Assembly (NCBI GenBank): GCA_000231825.2
Contig: JH720326.1
Span: 634,156 to 698,155, forward strand
Length of the DNA: 64,000 bases
DNA from: Tetrahymena elliotti 4EA
Taxonomy: Eukaryota > Ciliophora > Oligohymenophorea > Hymenostomatida > Tetrahymenidae
Direction: 5' to 3'
The position numbers were made by a program, and so were the translations under genes. The notes beneath the pieces are model-generated. The model ran no database searches. It saw nothing but the letters and a program-made list of their open reading frames with translations, and was not told the origin of the DNA. This document shows positions 51,101 to 63,993 of the stretch, one piece after another. The number at the start of each line of letters is the position of its first letter. Position 1 is the first letter of the stretch.

Positions 51101-53444
51101 GTTAAATTTAATTAACAACATTTTAAACAAAAAAATTATTTTTGCTAACAAAACACTAATAAATACTGATAATCTATCAAACAATTCTACATAAGTTTTA
51201 AATGTTACCATTTCAGATTCAATAAATTTTCCCATAAACTTTATTTTACCTATTAATAAATGTAATTTCATAGTATTAAAATAGTAACTTTAAGAAAATC
51301 CTAGTGCCACACTCTAATAACAAATAGATAGATTCTACACAAGCTCAGAAGTAGCCATTTAAGATGATTTATCTATTATATTTGCTGATAATTCATTTCT
51401 TGTTTCTGACTCTTAAATAATAACATACAATACTCTGTATACTACTGGAAATATGGATGAAGATTATGGATATAAAAATATTTCATCAGAGTTCTGGTTA
51501 TAGCAAGAAGGTGCTTCAAAATTAGCTTTTCATGGTGTCGTTCCTACTGGATCATATTTATAAATATATACATTTAAAGTCAATGCAACTGATGGCTATA
51601 CCTATAAAATAAGTTATTTTAAAATCAAAGTATATGGAATACCTTTTTCTTACATTTTTAATCTTCTATTGAAAATTTTAGGACCATCCTTTGCTGTAGT
51701 AGGTATATATCAAAAAAGATATGTTATACTCAATATGATATTTAAGAATAGTGTACATTTTGATGAAGAAGTTATAGAATGTAATAATGAATATGTAAAG
51801 AAAATAATTATGTTGGGTAAATGTCATAAAAATTCTAAAATTATTGTAGAACTTTTATTTGCTAAAATTGAATAATAGTAACAAAAGAAAAAAAATACAA
51901 AACCTGAAGAAATTAGTAATTCAGCCCCATCTTTAGTAGATTTTAATCATCCTTATCATAATGATTAATAATCTGATGAGAAAGGCATAATCAAAAAGGT
52001 TAAAGAAACTAAACTAAGAATCCCAAGCAAACCAAAATTGATAAACATTAAAAAGACATTACATCAGCTTAACTCACTCAGGACACATGTCCCAAATCAC
52101 ACAACTGAAAAGCTTTATTTGAAATAAGATGGAAGTATCAGTATGTCAAAAATAATAAAAGATATCATATCGTTAGATATAATGAGTGCAAAAAAAATTA
52201 ATTAAAACAATATAGCTGATTTAAAAAATGTAAACTCAAGACTCTACAGAGGGATAAGGTCTCATGTTGTAAGATATTTCCTATCTTTAGATAAAAAATC
52301 ATAAATTCTTTATGAATTTATTAAAAGTTATTGCTATGAATATTTGTAAAAATCTTCTAATGATTGGTACAAAGCTGTAGTAAATTTAGATTACAATAAA
52401 GGCAAAGAAGAAAAAGGAATTCTAACAATTTTCCCTTAATTGTCAATAAATGTCTATAATTTAATAAAAATTTTATTTAAGCTTAATTTATTTTCAAAAT
52501 AAGAATTATCTGAAATCGATAATTTTAGAAGGCTTGTTAAAGAATCAACAACAAAATAATTAGGTATTAATTTTTTCCTTATTAGAGAAGTCTTATATGC
52601 AGACGCTCTAGGGTTTTGTTCACATATTCCTTCTATTTTCCAACCAGCAGTTGGTGAATCAATACATTTACATTCATATGAAATTCTACATATAACTGCT
52701 TTCAAAAAAGAATAATATTAAAATAGTTGTGTGAGGTTTTTAATGTAAACTCTCAATTTGGATTACAACAAGTATGGAGTATCCAAGAATCTAAGACTAC
52801 CTAAGTGGCTTTAACTAGACTAAAAACATGGTATTTTGATGATATATGGGACTCCATCTACTGAAGATATAGATGATGTACTAATTAGAATCTATGATTT
52901 AAGTGGATATGTAATTAAATAATTTTCTCTCAAAGTAGTTTCTTCTGAGAATAAAAAGGCTTAAGAAGATTCTCTTTTCAGTATACCTAACGAGACAGAT
53001 TCATTAATCTAAATAGAACCAATTTTAGATGATAATTAGTTAATTAGTTATAATTACGCAAACAATATTTTACAAACATCAGCACTAATTTAAAACAAAC
53101 ACTTGACAAAACACAAATTGAATTTTAGATCCTCTCCTAATTAGAGCTACTCAAGATAGACTATAGATGTTAACAATTCTGATATATTTTTTTTACAATA
53201 ATAATAACAAACTACTTTTAAATAAAAAGCAAAAGATCCTAAATGTGTTTAATTATATGAATTCTAAAAAAGAGATAATAGCAAAAATTCAATTATTAAA
53301 AATCTAGAGCCTATAATTTTCACATAATAAATCAATACTGAAACACAAATTAAAAATACTAATGAATTAGTCCAACCTACAGATTTTGAAAACAATTTTA
53401 CTGAAAACCAAAAAGAAAATAAACCTGAATTTACCGAGAAATGA
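48159..53444 (+). CDS. Propeller-CADG type-I membrane receptor, intact copy 1
   Basis: One intronless frame of 1,761 codons from ATG 48159 to TGA 53442-53444. Signal peptide: MPLLILKIFLVLLLTAI (residues 1-20). Residues about 30-700 hold beta-propeller (LVIVD/WD-like) repeats, for example ILFEVEMWYG, LLFVGARSQGIFIFDIS, YLIGAFDYSGFFIMPFD, WIVSTVRGYGIYALNFT. Residues about 700-1100 are beta-rich and N-glycosylation-rich. Residues about 1110-1162 look like a CADG fold ending VNATDGYTYKISYFKIKVYG. One membrane segment follows at about 1163-1187 (YIFNLLLKILGPSFAVVGIY). The cytosolic tail is about 570 aa and contains a second CADG-like unit at about 1543-1592 (LPKWLQLDQKHGILMIYGTP, then IRIYDLSGYVIKQFSLKV) and a Gln/Asn-rich end. 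A surface sensor or adhesion receptor is inferred; ligand unknown. Copies 2 and 3 follow in tandem. Confidence 0.88.
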
Positions 53445-55120
53445 AATCTTTATTTAGAATTGGATTTGAAAAATTTTTAATCTTGTAAAAGTATTTTATT
53501 ATTTTATAATGACTAGATTAATTTGAATTAAATATTTTAAGATTTAATTATTTATTATCAAAATATTAATTTCAATTTGAGTATTCATTTATTTTCATGA
53601 AAACCTTCTTTAAAATATTTCAAATTTTACGCTAATTCTACTTAATTTTATAATCTGTTAATCATATTGAAGTATTACCTGGGATAAATTTTCTTTAATT
53701 TTCTTTATTTAGGTTTAGATTGATTATTTTGAAATTAAAATAAAAGTAAAATAAATATTGAGAGACTGCTTGCTATCCAAAGTTCCAATAATCAAAAATA
53801 ATTAAAAAAAGATCACTGGTTCATTATTTCAATTTTGTGATGCTTTAATGGCTTTAATTTAGTATTCTCTGACATAAAAAAAATTTTACAGTAAAATATT
53901 TTCAATTTTTTGTGAAATTTAAAAAATTACTCATATGAAAATTAAAAAGGAATTAAATTATCTATTAACTCCCTGAATTTGTTGTGTGAATTTTAAAAGC
54001 AAATTTTAGATGAGGCAATACATTTTAGGTCTACCTCGTTGATAGTAAAATTCCTTAACGAGGTAATAAGGTAATTCGAAGACATTCTAATTCTCCTTTT
54101 AATTTATATGTCATATTTTTTCTTTTTTTACTAGAACAAGAATTGAATGGTTAAATCTCGTAAAAATCTTTTTGAAATATTTTAGTTGATAGAAATTGCT
54201 TTTAGATTTTTTTGGATAAAAAAAATTAATTAAAAAATCAAATTTTATTTTGTTTTTCTTTATTTTATTTGATTTTATTTAAATTAACCATTCTTTTTGC
54301 CTTTATAAGAAAGCATTAAGAGATAAATACAAATAAAAATCAAAATTCTTAATTGAATTTAAGTATTGTAATTAAAAAAACTTTTATAAAGTTAAACTAA
54401 TATTCTTTTAGTTTACAATTATTAATAAGGTTGAATGAAGCTAAGAATAAAAAAATTTGTGCAAAAAAAATACTTTCAAAATAACTAGCCATCAAAAAAA
54501 TATATCAAATTTAAATTCCCTATCATTTCTAAGAATATAAAATATTGAGGAAATAAGAATAATTTCATTTAAATAACATTTAATATTAATCTTCCATCTT
54601 CACTTTTGTTTTTGAGTAATCTGTAAGATTAAAAATTTCAAAAATAATTAGGATTAAAAATATTCGCATAATATTTATTTATTCATTCCCAGTTTCTATC
54701 ATTCTCATATCTATTGAATTTCATATTATTTGCTTTAGTTTTAATTTATATTAATCTTGACTTGAAAAAAAATTTGAAATTCCTTTTAGGTTTTTAATCT
54801 AATACTCTCAATTTAAATTAAATTATATTATAAAATTAGAGTAAGTATAAATTTTGATCTATGTTAATAAACAAATTAACATTAACAAACAAATAATTAT
54901 TTCCTTTTATTTTTTCAAAACCTTTTCTAAAATAAAATAATGAGAATCATTTACTTACTAGTGGATATTTATGAACAATGAATCGATTTTTAGTGATTGA
55001 GATATCTTTTTTGATTAATTTGATAAAAATAAAGAAATTAGATTACAAATAATATTTAAGTAACATAAAAATTTTATTTACTTAATCAAAAAAAATCAAA
55101 CAATCAAAAAATTCTTTTGG
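53445..55120. other. Spacer between receptor copies 1 and 2
   Basis: AT-rich 1.7 kb without a gene. It holds a perfect 8-bp inverted repeat (54033-54064, listed separately). The upstream region of copy 2 should lie in its right part. Confidence 0.5.
54033..54064. repeat. Perfect 8-bp inverted repeat with 16-nt loop
   Basis: ACCTCGTT at 54033-54040 and AACGAGGT at 54057-54064. The arms contain CG, rare in this sequence, and lie in a non-coding spacer between two receptor genes. It could be a regulatory hairpin, a palindromic protein site or a remnant of a mobile element. Confidence 0.7.
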
Positions 55121-58100
55121 ATGAATTTCATACTAATACCATTTTTGCTATTTTTAATAAATACTCTTGCAAAGACTGAAAATTAATCTTTAGACATTGT
55201 ATATTCTCCATTCTATTTAAGTAAAAAAGATTATACTGAGGATTAGGGAGTCCCTCTAGCAGTTAAAGTACCAAATGATGTAGACTTAGTTTTTGTATCA
55301 TTAGGCCTATCTGGAATTCAAATTATGGACCAAACAGGGAGTAATACTTTATATTAATAAGCTTTAGGTACTGATTATGTTAGCGCTTTTGATGTAACTG
55401 ATGATGCTTAGTATATCTTTGTTGGTTTAGATTAAAAAATAAAAGTTTATCAATATATTAACCCCTTAAACTATTTGAATTAACCATAATCATTTATTTT
55501 AGTTGGATAATGTGATTTTCCAACTTAAGTGGAAGATATAATATATGTGAAACCTTTGAATATTGTTATAGCAGTTGGTATGTTTGGTAGTGTTGTTGCC
55601 TACGACATAGAAGTTATAACTTAAGTTTCTATTTTGGCCACTTATACTATTGAAACCCAGACTGTAACTGGAGTTTCTGTTTCTGATGATGGTTAGTGGA
55701 TTTATTTAGGGTGTGATATAGTTGGAGTAGTTGTTTTAAAGATTAAAATTATCCCGCCCTCAAATACAAACCTAAAAAGATAAGGAAAATTAGTAAAGGC
55801 AGCAGCAGGATCTGGATACAGAAAAAGTTGGTATGCAGCAGCTACTCATGACTAATAAATTTTATTTGAAATAGAAGTATGGTTTGGACTTTTTTATGCA
55901 CCTTTTAAGAACGTGCTTACAAGTAGTGAAAACTAATATCCCGTTAAATTAAACTTCACAGCCTTTTGGCCTTTTTCATAAATTAGTCCTACAACTTATA
56001 TGCTCTTAATTTCTTCTGATGATAATTTGTTGTTTGTGGGAGCTAGATCGCAAGGCATTTTCATATTTGATATCAGCGACAAAAATAATTTTAAATTTTA
56101 TCACTAAATTTAAGTTGATGCTCTTGCTTAATCTGGAGCTTTTTCTAGAACTCAAAAATATTTATATTATTCAAATTCAATTAGTGTTTATACATTTGTA
56201 TAAAATGAACCTAATCTTAATAACCATTATCCTAATATATTCAACTCAAATTAGGCTGTTTAACTAAGTATGGAGGGATTATATAAATGGAGATGCTATA
56301 TTGATCCTTCTGATAATTATTTCATTGGAGCTTTTGATTATTCTGGAATTTTTATTATGCCTTATAATAAAGATCCATACAAGTTAAGCCTTGATAATTC
56401 CTTCTAAATAAATATTGAAGCTGACTCAGCTTTCTTAGATCCAGATGGAAAATATCTTTATATTCCTACTTTATACTCTGAAAAACTATTAACTGTATTT
56501 TAGCTAAAACCAAATGATGATGATGTAAATAATTCTTAAAATATTTCTATCAAGAACCCTAAATAAGTTTATTCATTCTTTAAAGAGAATTTTTAGATGT
56601 CGGAGTCAATAAAATTCAGTCAAGATAGAAAATACGCAACAATAACTCATTCAACTGGTATATTAATATTTAATACAACAAATCCATTAGACTTTTAGCT
56701 TTTAAAATTTTGGGAAAATCCACCACATATACATGGTGAAAATTAAGGAGCTGTTATCACTCATGATAATAAGTGGATAGTCAGTACTGTAAGAGGTTAT
56801 GGAATATATGCATTAAATTTTACTAATAAAAGTAATATAACTTTAGTAGATTCCTTAGAAACATTAGGTGGAGAAGGAATAGAAATATCTAAAATAAATG
56901 ACTAATATGCTTATATTATGGATGGTATGCTTGGTTTTGCAATTATTGATTTATACTCTCTACCTAAAATTGATATTATCTCTAGAATGGAAGTACCTGG
57001 TTGGACAACTATTGTATAGCCTTTATTCAATGATGAGTATATATTAATAGGATAAATGGAGAAAGGAATGCTCTCTTTGTTTAAAATATAAGATAAAAAA
57101 AATCCAAGGAAAATAGCTTCTTATCAAAGAGATAAATAATACTCTGTTTCTATTTGCCTCCCAAATGATGAATCATTTGTTTTTATTGCAGGACCTTAAG
57201 GAATTATAAGCCTACCACTCATGAGTAAAGTAATGATTCATACTGAAGTAAACTAATTGATCGCAAGTGGTAGTATGAATAAGACAGAAAAATTTGATCA
57301 AAAGAAATCACTTGTCAATACAGCTGGTTTAAGTGATAATGATTATGTTTTCTCTGTAGGACAGATAATATAATTAAATTTTCTTATTCTATATCCTCAA
57401 GATAATATGAAAATAACTTCTGTAAAAATTTATCAGAATGACTAGGTGTTAGATTTACCCTACTATATGACATATAATCCCACTACACAAACTTTAGTTA
57501 TGGATATAAGTTAAAAATTATTGGAGGGTTTAACTAGTGGGGTTGCACTTAATGCTATTTTAGTTGAAACAGTAGTTCCAGTTTCTTAAGAGAGCTTTAT
57601 TTATAATGCTGATGATGCAAACGATTTAGCAGTAACTAATTCTGATTAGGCGTAACTCATTTTAGATTAATTACAATACTTAGGGATCATTGATCATAAA
57701 TTTACATTAAATTCTGGCTTTAACCCTAATAATTTAAAAATATTTGATGATAATTTTTTGTAGACAAAAGTATTTAAATAAGTTTCTTCAAACTTTGAAA
57801 AACTTTCATCATAGTTTATAAAAAAAGTAATAATTACTTTGATTTAGTCTCAATTTGTAAACTCTGTTATTTATTATGTTCGGCCATCTCTCTTTTTCTA
57901 CTTTGAAAACTCAAATGCTTAAATTTCAACATTATCTGATTAAGTGATCTTTGAAATTTAATCAGATCTCAATGATGGAATATTTGTATCACAAAATTAT
58001 TAAGGAGTGATTTCCTCAATATCTTCTACATTCAACTACTTAAGACTTAGCGGATAGCAAATTTAATTAATTCTATTTTGTAAAATAAAATTGTTTTTGC

Positions 58101-60387
58101 AAATAAAACAAAAATAAATATGAATGATAAAATCAATAACTCTACTCAAATGCTTAACGTTACTATCACAGATTTCATTAATTACCCAATAACATTAATT
58201 TTACCTATAAATAAATGTAATTTCATAGCATTAAAATAACAGCTTTAAGAAAATCCAAGTAGTACACTCTAATAGCAAATAGACAGATTCTATACAAACT
58301 CTGAAGTTGCGATTTAAGATGACTTATCTATCATATTTGCTGATAACTCATTTCAAGCTTCTGATTCCTAGATAATAACATATACTTCCTTTTATACTAC
58401 TGGAGATATGAACGACCATCATGGGTATAAAAATATGACATAAGAATTCTGGCTTTAATAAGAAGGTAGCTCAAAATTATCTTTTCATGGTGTAGTCCCA
58501 ACTGAATCTTATCTAAAAGTATTTTCTTTTAAAGTTAATGCAACTGATGGTTATACTTATAAAATTAGTTATTTTTAAATCAAAGTATATGGAATACCAT
58601 TTTCTTATATTTTTAATCTTCTATTAAAAATTCTTGGGCCATTATTTGCCTTAATAGGTATTTACCAAAAAAGATGTGTAATCCTTAACATGATATTTAA
58701 GAATAGTGTGCATTTTGATGATGAGGTGATTGAGTGCAATAATGAATATGTAAAAAAAATAATTATGTTAGGAGATAGTCATTAAGACTCTAAAATTATT
58801 GTTAATCTTTTATTTGCTAAAATTGAGTAACAAAACTTAAAGAAAAAAAATTAATAACCATAAGAAGAAATGAGTAACTCAAACTCTTAAGTAGATTTTA
58901 GTCACCCCTATAATGGAGATAAATAGTTAAATGAAAGAGGCATAATTAAAAAGGTTTAGTAAGCTAAATTAAGGACCCCTAACAATCCTCCAAAAATGAT
59001 CAATATAAAAAAGACTATTAATCAGCTTAATTCTCTTAGAACGCACATCCCAAATCACACAGCCGAAAAACTTTATTTGAAATCCGATAGAAGTATGAGT
59101 ATGTCAAAAATAATAAAAGACATCATATCATTAAATTTAATGAGTACAAAAAAAATTAGTTCAAACAATGTAGCTGATTTAAAAAATGTAAACTCAAGGC
59201 TCTACAGAGGAATACGATCTCATGCTGCTAGGTATTTCCTTTCTTTAGATAAAAAATCATAGATAGTTTATGAGTTTATAAAAAGTTATAGTTATGAATA
59301 TTTGTAAAAATCTTAAAATGATTGGTATAAAGCTGTTGTGCACTTAGACTACAAAAAGGATATAGATGAAAAAGGAGTTTTAATAATTTTTCCATAACTC
59401 TCTATAAATGTTAATAACTTAATGAAAATATTATTTTAGTTGAATCTATTTAGAATCGAAGAATTAAATCATGTCAATAATTTCAGTAATATTATCAAAG
59501 AGTCAGCCAACAAGTAATTAGGTATAAATTTCTTTCTCATTAGAGAAGTTCTATTTGCAGATACTCTAGGATTTTGTGCACATATTCCTTCAGTTTTACA
59601 GCCAGCTGTTGGTGAATCAATACATTTACATTCTCATGAAATTTTGTAAATAATTGCTTTCAAAAAAATATAATATAAAAATAGCTGTGTTAGATTCTTA
59701 ATGAAAGCTCTTAATTTAGATTACAACAAATATGGAGTATCTAAAAACTTAAGATTACCTAAGTGGCTTTAACTAGACTAGAAGCATGGTATATTAATGG
59801 TAAATGGAACACCTTCCACAGAAGATATAGATGAAGTATTAATAAGAATATATGATTTATGCGGTTATGTGATAAAATAATTTTCACTTAAAGTAGTGGC
59901 TTCAGGTGATAAAAAAGGTTCAAAAGAGGAGTTTGGTTTGAGTATACCTAACGAAGATGAATCATTTCATTAATTTGAACAAGCTTTAGATGATAATTAA
60001 CATATAAGCTATAATCTTTAAACTAACATGTAAGTGCTATCTCCTAACAATCAGAATATGGATAGAAAGAAAAATAAATTTAATTTCTTATTTTCTCATG
60101 AATAGAGCTACTCTAAATAAGTTTCTATTCACAGCACTGATTTCTTTGTTTCAAGACCAAGATCTGTAACTAAGCCTAAATCAAAAGATCCTCAAAGTAT
60201 ATAATAATATGAATTTAATAAAAAAGATAACAATAAAAATTCCAATATAAATAATTTTGAGATGGCAGTATCTCCTAGTAATTAGTCAAATATTACAGAA
60301 AAAACAAATAATGATTTAATTTAATCTATTTAGACTTATTATAACAAATCATAATAAAACGATTAGTAAAAGTTCACTGAACTATGA
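55121..60387 (+). pseudogene. Propeller-CADG receptor copy 2, interrupted by a 1-nt frameshift
   Basis: Closely related to copy 1 along its whole length, with its own signal peptide (MNFILIPFLLFLINTLA) and the same propeller landmarks (LLFVGARSQGIFIFDIS, WIVSTVRGYGIYALNFT). At about 58058-58062 one base is missing relative to copy 1 (TAGCAAATTTA against CAGTTAAATTTA). The open frame then hits TGA at 58121-58123 after about 1,000 codons. The next frame continues the homology through the CADG-like unit, membrane segment (IFNLLLKILGPLFALIGIY), tail (LRLPKWLQLDQKHGILMVNG) and TGA 60385-60387. Length and frame are otherwise intact, so this is a recent lesion, a sequencing error, or a gene making a soluble, truncated ectodomain. 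Confidence 0.85.
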
Positions 60388-60707
60388 AATAAATAATTCT
60401 TATTTTTAAAATTAAAAGTTAAATTGTTATCAAAATTTTGAGTTCTGAATTAGTAATATTTTTTAATTATTATTAATAAAAATAAATATGATAATTGGTA
60501 GTTTTGTTTAAATAATTATTATAAAAATTTATTTCAAAAAAAGGATTTATTTTAGTAAATTGAACAAATAATTTTTAGAAATTTATTTTTAAGATAATTA
60601 AAGAATTAAAGTTTTTTCTACTTCTACATAACAATTAAGCAAAAAGTAAATATCAAGCATTTAAAACTAAAGATTTTAATCAAATATTAACAGAAAAAAA
60701 TTAGTTA

Positions 60708-62816
60708 ATTCAAAATTTTTTGGTTATTATTTTATTAAATATTTTTGTAAGCCCTCAAATAATCTTTAAATATAATTTATTCTCTATTTTATATCATAAA
60801 ATTGACTCAAACAAGAGTCCTCCTATCAATTAGAGTGGTAAATGATGCTAATTTAATTTTTTTAGGACTAGGATCTTTAGGGATATAAGTTATTGATGAG
60901 ACTGGTACTAATATCCTATACTTATAAGCTCTAGATACAGATTATGTCAGCTCTTTTGATGTTACAGAGGATGCAGAATATTTCTTTGCAGGTTTAGATT
61001 AAAAAATAAAATTTTATCAATACATTAATCCCTTAACCCGCTTGAATTAATCACAATCATTTATTTAAGTAGGATAATGTGATTTTCTTCTTTAAGTAGA
61101 AGATATAATCTATGCATAACGTTTAAATATTGTTATAGCAGTTGGTATGTTTGGTAGGGTTGTTGTCTATGACATAGAAGCTTTGACTTAAGTTTCTATT
61201 TTGGCCCCTTATAAAATTGAAACTAAATCTGTAACAGGAGTTTCAGTTTCTGATGATGATTACTGGATTTATTTAGGGTGTGATATAGTTGGAGTAGTTA
61301 AGTTAAAAATTTAAATAACTGTACCTAAAAATTCTAACCTAAAAAGATAAGCTAAATTAATTAAAGCTGCAGAATGTGATGGATACAGAAAAAATTTATA
61401 TGCAGTAGCTACTCATGACTAATAAATTTTATTTGAAATAGAAACTTTGTTTTACATCTGTTAAAGTTATCAAAACTAGTAAATTTTAAATTTACCACAA
61501 TATATGTCTTATGATGCTTCAACTTAAACATTACATATGTCAAAATTTACTTGAGAATTTATATGGTGGGGTTTCTCTTAATTTCATATTAATAGAAACA
61601 GTTGTTCTTCTAAATATAGAAATTTTTGTTTATGAAGCTTCTAATTAAAACGATTTAGCTGTTACTAACTTTATTCAGGCTTAGTAAACTGTTAAAGAGT
61701 TATAAATATCTTGGTAATATTGATGAAAAATTAACTTTAAATACATTTGATCCATAAAATGATTTAATATTTGATGATAATTTCCTTCAAGCCAAAATTT
61801 TTAATCATCTTAATTATTTAGATTATCGTTCAGCTGCTTAAAAGCTAATAAAAAAAATAGTAATCAAATTGGTTTAATCTTAATTTATTAATTCATTTCT
61901 TTATTATGTTTAAACTATCTCTCATTTTCTACTTTGAAAACTCAAATCCTTAAATTTAAACACTATCTGATAAGTTGTTTTTGAAATATAATCAGATTCA
62001 GCTAATGGAATTTTTGCTTCTCAAAATTACTAAGTTAGGCATTAATATATTCCTTATTATAGAAGTCTAATATGCTGATCCACTTGGCTTTTGTTCATAC
62101 ATTCCTCATGCTTTACAGCCAGCCATAGGTGAATCAATACACTAACATTCTTAAGAAACTTTAAAAATAATTTTTTTCAAAAAAGTATAATACAAAAATT
62201 TGTTGTAAAAGAATGCTAAAGCCTTCTCTTAATTTGGATTTTAATAGATTAGGTGATTCTAGAATCTAAGAATTCTTAATAGGCTTTAATTGGATCAAAA
62301 AAAAAAATGATGTTTTAATAATGTATGGAACACCTAGTACAAAACATTGATGATATACTGATTAGAATTTATTATTTAAGAGGTTATGTCATCAAATAAT
62401 TTTAAATTAAAGTGGTAGCTAAAGATGATAAAAAAATTAAGGTAAATAAATTTGATTTCAGTTCACTGATGAAATCATAAGGTATTAACAATAAGAATAA
62501 GTCAGAGATAAATTTTAATAACAATGTTAAAACTCAGTATTTAACAATTAAAATTTAATAAATAAAAAATAAACAACTTGAAAATTAATTTAAATCTCTC
62601 TTTTCACCATTTTAGAGCTTTTCAAAATAGGTCTCCAAAATCAACCATTCTAATTAAATTTTTTCAAGGTTATAATCTAAATTTCATTAGAATATTTCAA
62701 AAATGGATTTAATAAAATTAATTTAACTTAGAAATTGCTAAAATTCAAATACAAGTAAAATAAATTAATCAGTATATTCTCTTAATACGAGTCCAGATGC
62801 ACTAAAAAAAAAGTGA
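60708..62816 (+). pseudogene. Propeller-CADG receptor copy 3, start lost and internal deletions
   Basis: N-terminal homology begins with LNIIYSLFYIIKL (compare LDIVYSPFYLSKK of copy 2), but the ATG position aligns to GTTAATTCA, so the start is lost. Propeller repeats are readable from VVNDANLIFLGLGSLGIQ to ATHDQQILFEIE. At about 61445 the sequence jumps to the part matching LDLPYYMTYN of copy 2, skipping about 1.5 kb. An in-frame TGA follows at 61552. At about 62033 it jumps again from the region FASQNYQ to LGI near the tail, removing another 1.5 kb including the membrane segment. The tail homology (ADPLGFCSYIPHALQPAIGE) ends at TGA 62814-62816. No functional product is expected. Confidence 0.9.
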
Positions 62817-63551
62817 AGTTTAGAAAAACAAAAATTTTAATTGTTGATCATAAAAATAAATGTCTGCTAAATTAAGTTTAATAGAAAAATATGATTTGTA
62901 AAGATAAGGAAACATTTATTTATCTAAAAAATTTTATAAATTTAGTTTGAATTATGGCTCATTTAAAATTAAATTTAAATTAATGTGATCAATAACTTAA
63001 AATAAATTATTTTAAATGTAAAAAATGTCATCAGTTTTTAACTTTGATTATTTTGTTAAATAATTTTTTAAATCAAAAATATTATGCAAATACTAAAAAT
63101 AAATTTATAACAAATTTATAAATTGTGCTGAAAGTAAAATACAGAGGCTTGATAGGTAAAATATTGTAAATTAAAAAAAATAGTTTTGAAAGAATTTAAG
63201 TTGCTATAAATAATTAACATTTTTGAGGGAAAATATCAAAATTTGTTGTTATTAAGTATCTATTTATTATTTTAGTTTTGCTCACAATAATTTCAAATTA
63301 TTTTGTAAAGCATAATTCAAGTATTTATTTATTTTTTTGTTTTAGTAGATTAGATATTAAGAAATGTAAATAATTAAACTGTCAATTACACTTTTAGTAA
63401 AAAAATTTGATAAACTCCTCTATATGTAACACTAAATAACGAAGCAATTTGATTTGCATACTGTTTTACATTATGATATTAATAATAATATTTATTAAAT
63501 TATGCTTCTGTTGATTAATGAATTATTAGGAGATTTTTGAAATTTATTTAA
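62817..63551. other. Convergent intergenic spacer
   Basis: AT-rich spacer between the end of receptor copy 3 and the stop of the minus-strand 79-aa gene. Both genes end here; nothing else is recognisable. Confidence 0.55.
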
Positions 63552-63993
63552 TCATCTGAATTGGACCATGTAAGTATCCTTGTGCTTAGGATCAGCCAAT
63601 CTAAAGATGGGCATATTTTGAGTACCATCCTATTTAAATCGAAATTTTATGAATTAAAATTATTTTTTTAATATTAATTCTAATTTACCCAATGAGCAGG
63701 TTGGTGTTTAGCAAATCTTTGAGAAACTAAGTTAGGAATCCAGTAAGTATCAGCTCTTAATAAGTGACCGGGTTGTCTACCGTACCATCTGGTGGCTTCA
63801 GGAATGCTAATTATTTAGTTGAAAATTTTTTGAATAAGTAATAAAAAAACTAAAGCAATTAATAATTAAGAGATTTTCAATTTAATAATAAATTATTTCT
63901 TTCTGTTATTATTTAAATTGAAGAAATTGTTATTTTAAGAAAGGATTACTTGTTTTGAACAGTGGGAATTCTGATGTATCTAAGGGCCTTCAT
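63552..63993 (-). CDS. Small conserved-looking 79-aa protein, three exons
   Basis: Predicted exons are 63993-63950, 63806-63689 and 63629-63552: 240 nt, 80 codons with TGA, all GT...AG and phase-consistent. The protein starts MKALRYIRIPTVQNNIPEA, continues TRWYGRQPGHLLRADTYWIP and RFAKHQPAHW, and ends DPKHKDTYMVQFR. Codon use differs from its neighbours: nearly all Gln codons are CAA, many codons end in C, and it is rich in Arg/Trp/His/Pro. In ciliates this is the signature of highly expressed genes. The basic N-terminus and composition suggest a small mitochondrial subunit (respiratory chain or mitoribosome), but I do not recognise the family. The ATG lies 7 nt from the window edge; an upstream ATG in the last bases is followed by TGA, supporting this start. 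Confidence 0.7.

Noticed and set aside
56019..56267. Open stretch inside receptor copy 2
   Set aside because: It is another reading frame of the receptor coding sequence, which is supported by full-length similarity to copy 1.
58050..58070. Programmed frameshifting as explanation of the copy 2 lesion
   Set aside because: No slippery site known from ciliates such as Euplotes (stop preceded by AAA with a shift at the stop) is visible, and the stop lies 60 nt downstream of the lesion.
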